A DNA stretch of 64,000 bases from positions 1 through 64,000 of the forward strand of contig JAIQEW010000011.1 of NCBI GenBank assembly GCA_020073605.1, in the 5' to 3' direction. The notes beneath the pieces are model-generated. The model made no database searches. It worked only from the letters and a program-made list of their open reading frames with translations, and was not told where the DNA came from. The translations under genes were made by a program, and so were the position numbers. Position 1 is the first letter of the stretch. Each line of letters starts with the position of its first letter. The DNA comes from Terriglobia bacterium. Its GTDB lineage: Bacteria; Acidobacteriota; Terriglobia; Acidiferrales; UBA7541. This document shows, piece by piece, positions 7,461-16,290 of the stretch.

Positions 7461-8693
7461 CTAATTCTCTCTCAGGTAGTGCAAGAAGAGAGTCAGGTGC
7501 CGCCGTACATCGCTCGTGATCAGGAAATGCTCGCGGACGTGTTCGTGTCCTTGTTCGCCGAGCCGTTGTGCGATCCCGGGATTTGAGAGCAGGAAGCGAA
7601 TCTGGTAAGCCGTCCCTTCGATCGAATGAGCTAGCATGCCGGTATGCTTGTGGATCACCTGTGACGGGATCCCACCGACGGCGGACGCCACCACCGGCTT
7701 CTTCTTCCACAATCCCTCCGTCACGGTCAGGCCGAATCCCTCGCGAAGGCTTTTCTGGACGATGATCGTTGAGGCTCGTTGGAGCGCGTTGATTTCGACG
7801 GCGCTCCATGGCGGCAAGTCCAGAATATGAATGTCCGCGTCCTTTCCTGCCGCTTCGCGAACCTCCGCCAGGACGGCGTCACCCTCGGGATCGTCCGTGG
7901 CCCCGCCCCCGGCGAGCACGAGCTGGCAATCTGTGTAGCGCTTCACAATCTGGTAAGCGCGCACTACGCCGACGGGATCCTTCAAGCGGTCGAACCGTGA
8001 GATCTGAGTGATGATCGGCCGAGCGGGATCGATCTGAAAGCGGCGCAGGGTCTCCTCGATCACGCACGGCTCCAGTTCCCTGTTCTTTTCCGAAAGCGGA
8101 TCAATCGAGGGATAGAAGAGGTATTGCGGGATCGGCAGCTGGCGCGAAAAGGCCGGCGACGAAAAAATCGCTCCATCGTACTTGTTTACTGACTGCGCCA
8201 GGAAACCCCACACTTTCAGGTTGGGCTGCGACAAATCGATGTGGCAGCGCCAAATCCAGTGGCCGCTCCCGTTCGGGCGCGCATCGATCAGGGCGACCGG
8301 CTGCGGGTCGTGGATCACGGTAAAGTCCGCATCGAATTGGAGCCGCGCGCGGTTCTGCTCGGTGTAGGCCAGAAACGTGTTGAAGCTCTCGTCTGACATC
8401 CTGAAACCTTCACCGTGCAGCGCGTTGTGAAAGGCTTTTGTGATGGCGAAGAAATCTTCGCCGCCCGTGATCACGTCCCAACGGGTCGGAACCTCCAGCT
8501 CTTGCATGAGGGGGATCATTCGGTTGAGTATTTCCGCCACGCCGCCCCCGACCGCGGTCGAATTGATCATCTGCACTGAGCGGCCACGCAGACGAGCTGC
8601 TAGCGTCCTCAATTCGGCGATCTCGGCTTCACCGAGCACGCGATTGTAGTCGTCGAGTGTGCTTACGCGTGTTTCGGACGGGGCTGTGCTCAT
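7461..8693 (-). CDS. treT: Trehalose synthase TreT-type glycosyltransferase (GT4)
   Basis: TreT makes trehalose from glucose and an NDP-glucose. The 410-residue product has the TreT N-terminal signature INSTAVGGGVAEIL (residues 43-56) and SGED/TKAFHNALHG just after it. The C-terminal GT4 donor site has QISRFDRLKDP and the retaining-glycosyltransferase pattern REGFGLTVTEGLW followed by VGGIPSQV. Length is usual for the family. It is the last gene of a four-gene operon and overlaps the DUF5752 gene by four bases (ATGA). The cell thus has both an OtsAB route and a TreT route in one transcript. Related GT4 enzymes acting on other acceptors cannot be excluded from sequence. Confidence 0.85.
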   Translation of the reverse strand: MSTAPSETRVSTLDDYNRVLGEAEIAELRTLAARLRGRSVQMINSTAVGGGVAEILNRMIPLMQELEVPTRWDVITGGEDFFAITKAFHNALHGEGFRMSDESFNTFLAYTEQNRARLQFDADFTVIHDPQPVALIDARPNGSGHWIWRCHIDLSQPNLKVWGFLAQSVNKYDGAIFSSPAFSRQLPIPQYLFYPSIDPLSEKNRELEPCVIEETLRRFQIDPARPIITQISRFDRLKDPVGVVRAYQIVKRYTDCQLVLAGGGATDDPEGDAVLAEVREAAGKDADIHILDLPPWSAVEINALQRASTIIVQKSLREGFGLTVTEGLWKKKPVVASAVGGIPSQVIHKHTGMLAHSIEGTAYQIRFLLSNPGIAQRLGEQGHEHVREHFLITSDVRRHLTLFLHYLREN

Positions 8694-9343
8694 TCCGCGA
8701 GTTCCCTATCGATGAGGTGCAGGATCGCGGCGCGCGCGCCATCGAGCGTATTCGTGTAGATGTCGATCTGGTCCACCTTTTTCGCAACCTCCACAAGACC
8801 GAGTTCCCTGGAAAGCCACTGCGTGAAATCGTTCGATCGCAGATGCAGCCGCAAGCGCGACGTGATGAAATGAAAAAGCAGCGATCCGTGGGCCAGGTCC
8901 TTCAGCGCATCGCGGAATTCTTCGAGCGTCGATGCTTCCCGCCCCAGCGGAACTTTCTCTTCGACGGTCTCGCAAAAGAAGAACTGCTCGAATGCTCCTT
9001 GCGACGCTTCGCGCGGATTCGCCTCGCAGTACTCATGAACCACGCGCCGAAGGTCACTCCGCAATTCCACAAGCGAGACGTAGTCCCGCACGTCCACAGA
9101 AGCAAGCCGCTCGGCCAGCACAGGGCGATTGCAGGAGCCGAGCACCCACTGCGCGAAATCGTTCGAAAACCCTTCGGTGAGGAAGTGGTGGCGGCCGAGG
9201 CTTTGGAACGTGTGATAGAAAATCGAGGCGTCGCTGCAGGTCCCGATTCCTTGCTCCAGTTCAAGCAGATTCGTCGCTTCCTGATTTCCGATGCGAACCA
9301 GGTAGGACGCGGTCGCAAACTGAAATGGCTCGGCCGCTTTCAA
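8690..9343 (-). CDS. DUF5752 family protein
   Basis: This 217-residue soluble protein starts with PFQFATASYLVRIG and contains FYHTFQSLGRHHFL and SNDFAQWV segments; a second SNDFTQWLSREL segment near residues 170-181 suggests an internal repeat. These features match DUF5752 proteins, which are commonly encoded beside TreT-type glycosyltransferases; their biochemical role is unknown. No signal peptide or membrane helix is present. It overlaps both neighbours by four bases, so translation is probably coupled and a role alongside OtsB and TreT is likely. The family name rests on remembered family features, not on a search. Confidence 0.7.
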   Translation of the reverse strand: MKAAEPFQFATASYLVRIGNQEATNLLELEQGIGTCSDASIFYHTFQSLGRHHFLTEGFSNDFAQWVLGSCNRPVLAERLASVDVRDYVSLVELRSDLRRVVHEYCEANPREASQGAFEQFFFCETVEEKVPLGREASTLEEFRDALKDLAHGSLLFHFITSRLRLHLRSNDFTQWLSRELGLVEVAKKVDQIDIYTNTLDGARAAILHLIDRELAE

Positions 9344-10227
9344 CGAAGTTCCCTTTCCAACCGCGTGAGAAACCGCAGCACATAGGCTGGCGATGGCAGG
9401 CAGAACTGCGCCCCTGTCCTTGTGTTGCGGGTGTAACCCACTCGAATGGTGATCTGATCGGGAAGCATCGCAAAGGCAGGCTCGTCCGTGCCATCATCGC
9501 CTGCGTACACGACGGATGTGCCCGCGGGCAGGCCACCGAGCACGCGCCCCACCGCGGCGTGCTTCCCCGGGATTTCTTTGGGCAGGATTTCCCAGACCCT
9601 GCTTCCGTCCAACACGTGCAGGGCATCTTTCCAGGGCGCCAAGAGTGTGACGAGCGCCGCGCCGGCGGATTGTGACTCGGCCGCGTGCGCGTCGCGGTGA
9701 TGCACGGAAAACGCCAGTCCTTTGTCCTCGATCCATATTCCCGGAAATGGACCGAGTTCTCGCCGCACGGCGCGTTTCGCACTTTCGAGCGCCAGCGCGG
9801 ACTCTCGACTCACGGTCGCCTGTTCACCGTCTCTCTCGGCGCCGTGCAATCCAAAATAGTGCACGCGCTCCACTCCGATCAGGTCTCGGAGATTCTGGCG
9901 CCTTCGGCCACTGACGATCGCGATGAAGATGTTCGCGTTTCGCGCGAGTCGCTGGAGAACTCGTTTGACTCCCAACGGCACGGTGACATCGTCAGGCCGG
10001 CTGCGGAGCCTGGCGAGCGTCCCATCAAAATCCACAAACACCGCCCATCGGTTCGCCGCCCGCAAGCGAGCGCGGATTTCGGGCCACGCTCGAAACGCCG
10101 ATCGAGGTAACGCGTTGCGGCCCGCAGACCGCGGCGCGCTGCCATTTCCTCCGGCGGGCGTCCCATACCTTCCGCCTCCGGCCGTCGCGCCCCCCTCCGC
10201 ACCGTCTGTTGTCGACGACAATTTCAT
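9340..10227 (-). CDS. otsB: Trehalose-6-phosphate phosphatase
   Basis: OtsB removes phosphate from trehalose 6-phosphate. The 295-residue protein is a HAD phosphatase: motif I FVDFDGTLA (residues 64-72, nucleophile Asp66), motif II in IVSGRRRQNL, a cap domain, and motif III/IV AGDDGTDEPAF near residue 250. About 55 Gly/Ala/Pro-rich residues precede the enzyme domain and are probably disordered. AGGA lies 9 nt before the ATG. The gene begins 28 nt after otsA and overlaps the next gene by four bases. Confidence 0.9.
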   Translation of the reverse strand: MKLSSTTDGAEGGATAGGGRYGTPAGGNGSAPRSAGRNALPRSAFRAWPEIRARLRAANRWAVFVDFDGTLARLRSRPDDVTVPLGVKRVLQRLARNANIFIAIVSGRRRQNLRDLIGVERVHYFGLHGAERDGEQATVSRESALALESAKRAVRRELGPFPGIWIEDKGLAFSVHHRDAHAAESQSAGAALVTLLAPWKDALHVLDGSRVWEILPKEIPGKHAAVGRVLGGLPAGTSVVYAGDDGTDEPAFAMLPDQITIRVGYTRNTRTGAQFCLPSPAYVLRFLTRLERELR

Positions 10228-10255
10228 GAACGTGATTCCTTGGAATTCGACACCA

Positions 10256-12523
10256 TCACGACCTCCACGCCAGGACAGGCTCGGTTTCGTCGATTCGAAT
10301 CTCGGAAAGCTCGGCGATCAAGTTGCCCGCCCAGCGATAGACGTTGTGCTCCTTGACTACGTGCCGCATGCGCCGCATGCGAATCTGCCGCTCGTCGGCG
10401 TCCATCTCGAGAGCGGTTCGGATTGCGTCGGCAACTTGGTCGGTATCGTAGGGATTGATAACGAGCGCATCGCGCAGTTCGCGGGTCGCACCTGTGAACT
10501 GGCTCAGGATGAGAGCGCCGCCTTCGTCCTCGCGCGCGGCAACGAATTCCTTGGCCACGAGGTTCATGCCGTCGTGCAGTGACGTAACCATGCAGAAGTC
10601 CGCCGCTCGGTAGTACGGCAGGATCTCCTCGTGACTGTGGTGGCGGGTTAGCAGAGCGATGGGTTTCCAGTTGCCCTGGAAGAAGCGCGAGTTGATGCGC
10701 GCGGACTCTGCTTCGACCTCGCCCAGCAGATCGTGATACCGCGGGATCGTGGTGCGGCTCGGAGCTCCAATCTGCACGAACGTGAATTTGCCCCGATATG
10801 CCGGCCACCGCTCCAGAAACCGCTCGATCCCTCGCAGCCGTTCGATGATCCCTTTCGTGTAGTCCACGCGGTCCACACCCACGCCGAGAAAGCTCGACGT
10901 AAGTCCGAGGTTCTTCAGCAGCGACGTGCGAAGCTCGTAGGGCGAGGGGGCCTTCACGCCGGGCTCGGCCGAGGATTCGCGAAAGTCGACGCTGATCGGG
11001 AAGGGGCGCACGAACGTGGTGCGATCGCGCCTCTTGACCGCAAACCGTTCCCATTCGATTCGGGATTCGAGCGCCGCGTCCACCGTCTCGAGAAAATTGT
11101 TGCAGTGCGCCTGCGTGTGAAAACCGACCAGATCGGCTCCCAGCAGCCCATCCAACAACTCCTTCTGCCAGGGGCAGATTCCAAAGGCTTCCGGATTCGG
11201 CCACGGAATATGCCAGAAGATCGCGACCCGCACGTCCGGACGCGCCTCCTTTACCATTCGTGGAAGCAAAGCGAAGTGGTAGTCCTGTATGAGGAGCAGG
11301 GCGTGCTCCGCGCCTTTCATCTCCTCGAGCGCCGCCTCCGCGAACTTGCGGTTCGCGTCCTGATAACTCTGCCAATCCAAAGAGCGGAAGATCGGGCGGG
11401 TGTGGGCGATATGGCAGAGTGGCCAAAGGCCCTCGTTCGAAAATCCGTAGTAGTAGCCCTGTTCTTCCTCAGGCGTCAGCCAGACCCGCCGGAGCGTGTA
11501 TTCCGGCTTGTCTGGCGGGACGCGCAAGCGATCGTGCGCATCGACGGCTTCGCGATCGGCATCGCCCGAGCCGTGGGCGATCCATGTACCGTCGCAGGCG
11601 CGCAAAATCGGCTCGAGCGCCGTGACCAATCCGCTCGCAGGAACAAACGCCTCCACATTCTTGCCGCGTCTCACGTGCATATACGGCTCGCGATTCGACA
11701 CCACGAAGAGCGATCCCAGCAGCTTGCTCTGCACGCTCACTCGCAACCGCTCGGGAGTCCACAACGATTCCCCCGTCTCACGCAGGCGGGCCTCTTCCGC
11801 GGCCGCCGCCCTCGCCTCCGACAAACTGCGGGCGAAGTTCACTACTTCCTGTGAAAACGGCGCAAGAAAGTCTTCCTTGGGCAGCGGGGGGCGCGGACGA
11901 ATGCGGCCACCGCGCAGGTCTTTCATCCATTGCGCTGTCCGCGAAATCGGCAGTACGATCGACCAACGAATGATCAGAATAGTGACCAGCACGATGAGCA
12001 GCACCTGGGCGATTACGTGCCACACTGTCTCGCGCCAGATGCGCTCACTTTGCGCCTCGATGTAACTCGCGTCATGGAAGATCGCGAGTACTCCGGATAT
12101 CGCAGCCTCGTCGTGCAGCGCCAGATAGTAAGCGTGCATCGGCTCGTCGCCCAGCCGAAGGAACTCGCTCACGCCCTGGCTCTCACTTTGCAGGCGTTCG
12201 ACTGGAACGGCAGGAGGCAGCGGCTGGGAGGACATACTGGAGCTTTCGGCGAGCACACGGCCGTTCGGGTCGTAAATCACCACTCCCGCCAGCCGCTCCC
12301 GGTTTCCAAATCGCTCGACGATCCGCCGAAGTTGTTCGCGCGATCCTCTCTCGAGCGCCGGCTCGACGATCTCCTGCAAGCTCTCGGCCAGAATCTCGGC
12401 GCGCCTTTCCAGGTCGGCGCGAAGTCCGCGTTTTTCCGCGCGAACTTCGTTTCGTGAAACGACGAATGTGACGAGTGTGATCCCGACGACCAGGAAAAGG
12501 ATTAATCGGAGGCTGAGTCTCAC
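10256..12523 (-). CDS. otsA: Trehalose-6-phosphate synthase fused to membrane sensor/HAMP module
   Basis: OtsA joins UDP-glucose (or another NDP-glucose) to glucose 6-phosphate. The GT20 domain covers about residues 270-745 of 755, with VVSNREP, IQDYHFALLP, FWHIPWPNPE, GVDRVDYTKGI, LHDGMNLVAKEF and the E-x-x-GG-ALILSQFTGA loop. Standard OtsA has about 460-500 residues. Here the first 250 form a sensor-like module: helix 5-23, an extracytoplasmic region 24-165 with VVIYDPNGRVLAES (PAS/Cache-like), helix about 168-187 and a HAMP-like segment 188-245. This layout is that of a chemoreceptor or histidine kinase with the output domain replaced by OtsA. It suggests synthesis at the membrane under control of an external signal, which is inferred. 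It is the first gene of the trehalose operon. Confidence 0.9.
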   Translation of the reverse strand: MRLSLRLILFLVVGITLVTFVVSRNEVRAEKRGLRADLERRAEILAESLQEIVEPALERGSREQLRRIVERFGNRERLAGVVIYDPNGRVLAESSSMSSQPLPPAVPVERLQSESQGVSEFLRLGDEPMHAYYLALHDEAAISGVLAIFHDASYIEAQSERIWRETVWHVIAQVLLIVLVTILIIRWSIVLPISRTAQWMKDLRGGRIRPRPPLPKEDFLAPFSQEVVNFARSLSEARAAAAEEARLRETGESLWTPERLRVSVQSKLLGSLFVVSNREPYMHVRRGKNVEAFVPASGLVTALEPILRACDGTWIAHGSGDADREAVDAHDRLRVPPDKPEYTLRRVWLTPEEEQGYYYGFSNEGLWPLCHIAHTRPIFRSLDWQSYQDANRKFAEAALEEMKGAEHALLLIQDYHFALLPRMVKEARPDVRVAIFWHIPWPNPEAFGICPWQKELLDGLLGADLVGFHTQAHCNNFLETVDAALESRIEWERFAVKRRDRTTFVRPFPISVDFRESSAEPGVKAPSPYELRTSLLKNLGLTSSFLGVGVDRVDYTKGIIERLRGIERFLERWPAYRGKFTFVQIGAPSRTTIPRYHDLLGEVEAESARINSRFFQGNWKPIALLTRHHSHEEILPYYRAADFCMVTSLHDGMNLVAKEFVAAREDEGGALILSQFTGATRELRDALVINPYDTDQVADAIRTALEMDADERQIRMRRMRHVVKEHNVYRWAGNLIAELSEIRIDETEPVLAWRS

Positions 12524-12571
12524 GATAGCTCCTCACTCACGCTTCGATTCGGAAATGTAAATGGCGCCATC

Positions 12572-12608
12572 GGAGGAGAGGCGGGATTGCGCAGCCGTCC
12601 TCTCCTCC
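12572..12608. other. Inverted repeat between otsA and DUF5818 gene
   Basis: GGAGGAGAGG and CCTCTCCTCC form a 10-bp perfect stem with a 17-nt loop. It lies after the DUF5818 stop and before the otsA start on the minus strand. No T-run follows on that strand. It could separate the two transcripts or sequester a ribosome-site-like GGAGG. Confidence 0.45.
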
Positions 12609-12626
12609 AATGGCGGAAGGATAGGG

Positions 12627-12962
12627 TTAGGCGGTGGCTTGAATGCTTTGGACGCGAATCGTGTTGTTCGCGGCGTCCAGCGTGCCCGTCACCTTGACCC
12701 TCTTCCCGTCAAACTTGCTGGCGGTCTTCTGGTCGTCGAGTTGATAGGCGGACTTGGTGGCTTCATCACTGAAGACGAACTGGTCCCCCGTCTTCATGAT
12801 CATGCCAGTAAAAGTTTGCACCTGATCTTGGGTCTTCGATTGGTTCTGAAGGGCCGACAGCGGCTCTTGCGGAACGCCTAGAGGGTTAGCATTTGGAGCA
12901 GCGCTGAGAACGGCGGCACCGAGCAGGGTGAGGGCAGCCACGGTCAAAGCAATTCTCTTCAT
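12627..12962 (-). CDS. DUF5818 domain exported protein
   Basis: The 111-residue product has a signal peptide (1-22, ending V-L-S-A-A) and one small beta-rich domain (about 48-109) with TFTGMIMKTGDQFVFSD, YQLDDQKTASKFDGKRVKV and TGTLD near the end. This OB-like pattern is that of DUF5818, which is frequent in Acidobacteriota. The role is unknown. GAGGTGA precedes the ATG. The gene sits alone between the RND operon and the trehalose operon. Confidence 0.8.
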   Translation of the reverse strand: MKRIALTVAALTLLGAAVLSAAPNANPLGVPQEPLSALQNQSKTQDQVQTFTGMIMKTGDQFVFSDEATKSAYQLDDQKTASKFDGKRVKVTGTLDAANNTIRVQSIQATA

Positions 12963-13144
12963 AACTCACCTCAGTCAAGAATGTGGCTGGTACCCTGCGT
13001 CGTAGCAATAGCGGTTCCATAGTTGGCGGTTTTATTTTGTTCCCCCTCAGCACTTTAGGGTGAGGCTCTAACGCGGACACTGGAAGAATTGTCGAAGGGG
13101 CCGCACTTTTTGCCGGGTCCACGGAGAATCGCGCTACGAGCGGA

Positions 13145-16100
13145 TCAGCTCAAAGGAGAGTTGGGCAGCGAAGGTCTTAGACTCGGCCCGGCGTCGCCGG
13201 AGGGCGCAGGCACCTCTTTTCGGCGCGCCCAGCGAGAACGCACACGGTCCATATATAGGTAGACGACCGGCGTGGTGAACAGCGTCAGCATCTGGCTCAC
13301 GATCAGGCCCCCGACGATGCTGATTCCGAGCGGCCGGCGCAATTCCGAGCCCGTCCCCGTGCCGAGCGCCAGCGGCAGACCTCCGAGCAGCGCGGCCATC
13401 GTCGTCATCATAATCGGCCGGAAGCGCAGCAGGCACGCCTGATAGATCGCTTCCTGCGGCGACTTCCCTTCCTTCCGCTCCGCGTCGAGCGCGAAATCGA
13501 TCATCATGATCGCGTTTTTCACCACGAGACCGATCAGCAGGATGATCCCGATCATCGCCATCACGCTCAGGTCGGTCCCGGAAATGAAAAGCGCGAGAAG
13601 CGCGCCGACTCCGGCCGAAGGAAGCGTCGAGAGAATCGTGATCGGATGAATGTAACTCTCGTAGAGCATGCCCAGCACGATATACACCGTGAACAGCGCG
13701 GTCAGAATCAAGATCGGCTGGTTCGAGAGCGATGCCCGAAACGCCTGCGCCGTGCCGGAGAAAGTGGCCCGCACCGACGCCGGCAGGCCGATTCGATTCT
13801 CCTCCGCGTTGATGGCGCTCACGGCCTCGCCGAGCGAAACATCGGGAGCGAGGTTGAAGGAGAGCGTCACCGCCGGGTACGGGCCTTGATGGTTCACAGC
13901 CAGAGGCGCGGTTCTCGCCTCGAAACGAGCGAAGGAGCTCAGAGGCACCTGCGTGCCGTTCGACGAGCGCGCGTAGATGCTCTTGAGCGCGTCGGGATTT
14001 CGCTGGAACTCCGGGGCGACCTCCATCACCAGGTGGTACTCATTCAACTGCGTGAAGACGGTTGACACCTGCCGCTGGCCGAACGCGTCGTACAGCGTGT
14101 TGTCGATGGTCTGCGCGTCGAGGCCGAGGCGCGAGGCCGTGTCGCGATCGATCACCAGTCGCTCCTGCAGGCCTTTGTCCTGCTGGTCGGTCGAGACGTC
14201 GCGCAATTCCGGCATATTCTTGAGCGCGGCCAGCAGGCGCGGCGACCACGTCCGCAAATCCTCCAAATTCTCGCTTTCGAGCGTGTACTGAAATTGCGCG
14301 TTGCTCTGCCGGCCGCCCACGCGAATATCCTGGTTTGCCTGGAGATACAGCGTGGCGCCGGGAACAGCGGCAAGGCTCTTGCGCAAGCGCTGGATCACCT
14401 CGTCGGCTCGCATTTTGCGCACGGAGAGCGGCTTCAGCATGATGAACATGCGTCCCTGATTCATCGCGTTGCCGCCGCCGACGAATGCGATGTTGCTTTG
14501 GACCGCCGGGTCCGACGTCACGATTTCGGCGAATTGCCTCTGCTTCACCCGCATCGCGTCGAACGAAATGTCTTGCGAGGCTTGAATCGCTCCGTTCAGC
14601 ATGCCGGTGTCCTGCTGCGGGAAAAATCCTTTGGGAACGTAGTAATAGAGGATTGCGCTCAGAAAAACGGTTGCGATCGTGACCGCCAGCATCAACGGCT
14701 GACGGTCCAGCACCCAGCGGAGACGTTGACCATATTCCTCGATCAGTGATTGAAAGCACCGCTCGCTGAAGCGATAGAGCCGGTTGTGCCCCTCTTTCTG
14801 TATCGGTTTCAGGAACTTGGCGCACATCATGGGCGTCGTGCTGAGCGAAATTGCCAGAGACACCAGAATCGTGACGCTCAGCGTGACCGCAAATTCACGG
14901 AAAAGCCGACCCACGATGCCGCCCATCAGCAGGATGGGAATGAACACCGCGATCAACGACGTGCTCATGGAAAGCACGGTGAATCCGATCTCGCGCGCGC
15001 CCGTGAGCGCGGCCTTCATCGGCGAAAGGCCCGCCTCGCGGTAGCGGGTAATGTTCTCGATCACCACGATCGCGTCATCCACCACGAAGCCGGTCGAGAT
15101 CGTGAGAGCCATGAGCGACAAATTGTCGACCGAGTAGCCCAGCAGATACATCGCGCCAAATGTTCCGATGAGCGACACGGGCACGGCCACCGCCGGTATC
15201 ACCGTCGCCCACACGTTTCGAAGGAAAACGAAAATCACCAGAATCACCAGCACCACGGTAATGAGCAGCGTAATCTGCACGTCCTTCACCGAAGCGCGGA
15301 TCGTGATCGTCCGGTCGATCGCCACCGTCAGATCGACCGAAGCCGGAATCGAGGCTTGCAGCAACGGCATAATGGCGCGGATCCGGTCAGCGGTGCCCAC
15401 GATATTCGCGCCCGGCTGGCGGTTTATGATGACCATGACGGACGGCTTGTCGTTCACCCGCCCGGCCGCGCGGATATCCTCGACCGAGTCCTGCACGGTT
15501 GCGATGTCACCCAGCCGCACGGGAGCGCCGTTGCGGTACGCGATGACCAGCGGCCTGTAGTGGTCTGCGTCGAACAACTGGTCGTTATCCGCGATCGTCC
15601 ATCGCACCAGCCCGTTGGCAACTTCTCCCTTCGGCATGTTGGAATTCACCTGCCCGAGGACGGCGCGAACATCCTCCAGGCCCAGGCCGTAGCCGGCCAG
15701 GATTGTCGGATTCAACTCAATGCGAACCGCGGGCCGGGCGCCGCCGCCGATGTTCACCTGGCCGACTCCGTTCACCTGCGATAGCTTCTGCGCGATGATC
15801 GAATCCGCGATGTCGTAAAGGCGGCTGAGCGGCAACACGTCTGATCGAACGGCCAGGATCATGACGGGCGAATCGGACGGATTGACCTTCTTGTAGTTCG
15901 GGCGGCTCGGAAGATTCGCCGGCAATTGGCCGGCAGCGGCGTTGATCGCCGCTTGGACGTCGCGAGCAGCCGCGTCGATGTTGCGATTCATGTCGAATTG
16001 CAGCGTGATCGATGTATTGCCGGCAAGACTGCTGGAGGTCATCTCCGTGATGCCGGCAATCCGTCCGAACTGCCGCTCGAGCGGAGTCGCCACGGAGGAA

Positions 16101-16279
16101 GCCATGATTTCGGGGCTGGCGCCGGGGAGGTAAGACTGCACCTGAATCGTGGGAAACTCCACTTGCGGCAGCGGAGCCACGGGCAGAAAGCCGTATGCAA
16201 TGATCCCCGCGAGCAGGATCGCCACAGTCAGCAGCGAAGTGGCAATCGGTCTCTTGAGGAATGGCGCGGAGATGTTCAT
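13145..16279 (-). CDS. mdtC: RND efflux transporter, MdtC-type inner-membrane subunit
   Basis: This is a proton-driven trimeric drug or lipid exporter subunit of 1044 residues, normal for HAE1-family RND pumps. The start ATG at 16279 (MNISAPFLKRPIATSLL) is 11 nt after the mdtB stop; longer readings of this frame run antisense to reason and overlap mdtB coding sequence. Twelve helices, the double porter domain and the helix-4 proton-relay region ([14 protein letters not shown], two adjacent Asp) are present. MdtB and MdtC in enteric bacteria form a mixed trimer; two non-identical subunits in one operon suggests the same here. No outer-membrane channel gene is nearby. Confidence 0.9.
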   Translation of the reverse strand: MNISAPFLKRPIATSLLTVAILLAGIIAYGFLPVAPLPQVEFPTIQVQSYLPGASPEIMASSVATPLERQFGRIAGITEMTSSSLAGNTSITLQFDMNRNIDAAARDVQAAINAAAGQLPANLPSRPNYKKVNPSDSPVMILAVRSDVLPLSRLYDIADSIIAQKLSQVNGVGQVNIGGGARPAVRIELNPTILAGYGLGLEDVRAVLGQVNSNMPKGEVANGLVRWTIADNDQLFDADHYRPLVIAYRNGAPVRLGDIATVQDSVEDIRAAGRVNDKPSVMVIINRQPGANIVGTADRIRAIMPLLQASIPASVDLTVAIDRTITIRASVKDVQITLLITVVLVILVIFVFLRNVWATVIPAVAVPVSLIGTFGAMYLLGYSVDNLSLMALTISTGFVVDDAIVVIENITRYREAGLSPMKAALTGAREIGFTVLSMSTSLIAVFIPILLMGGIVGRLFREFAVTLSVTILVSLAISLSTTPMMCAKFLKPIQKEGHNRLYRFSERCFQSLIEEYGQRLRWVLDRQPLMLAVTIATVFLSAILYYYVPKGFFPQQDTGMLNGAIQASQDISFDAMRVKQRQFAEIVTSDPAVQSNIAFVGGGNAMNQGRMFIMLKPLSVRKMRADEVIQRLRKSLAAVPGATLYLQANQDIRVGGRQSNAQFQYTLESENLEDLRTWSPRLLAALKNMPELRDVSTDQQDKGLQERLVIDRDTASRLGLDAQTIDNTLYDAFGQRQVSTVFTQLNEYHLVMEVAPEFQRNPDALKSIYARSSNGTQVPLSSFARFEARTAPLAVNHQGPYPAVTLSFNLAPDVSLGEAVSAINAEENRIGLPASVRATFSGTAQAFRASLSNQPILILTALFTVYIVLGMLYESYIHPITILSTLPSAGVGALLALFISGTDLSVMAMIGIILLIGLVVKNAIMMIDFALDAERKEGKSPQEAIYQACLLRFRPIMMTTMAALLGGLPLALGTGTGSELRRPLGISIVGGLIVSQMLTLFTTPVVYLYMDRVRSRWARRKEVPAPSGDAGPSLRPSLPNSPLS

Positions 16280-16290
16280 TTGCGTGGCCG

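Noticed and set aside
10224-11426. Long open frame on the same strand as otsA
   Set aside because: It is an alternative frame of otsA rich in Arg, with no domain, and otsA itself is fully convincing.
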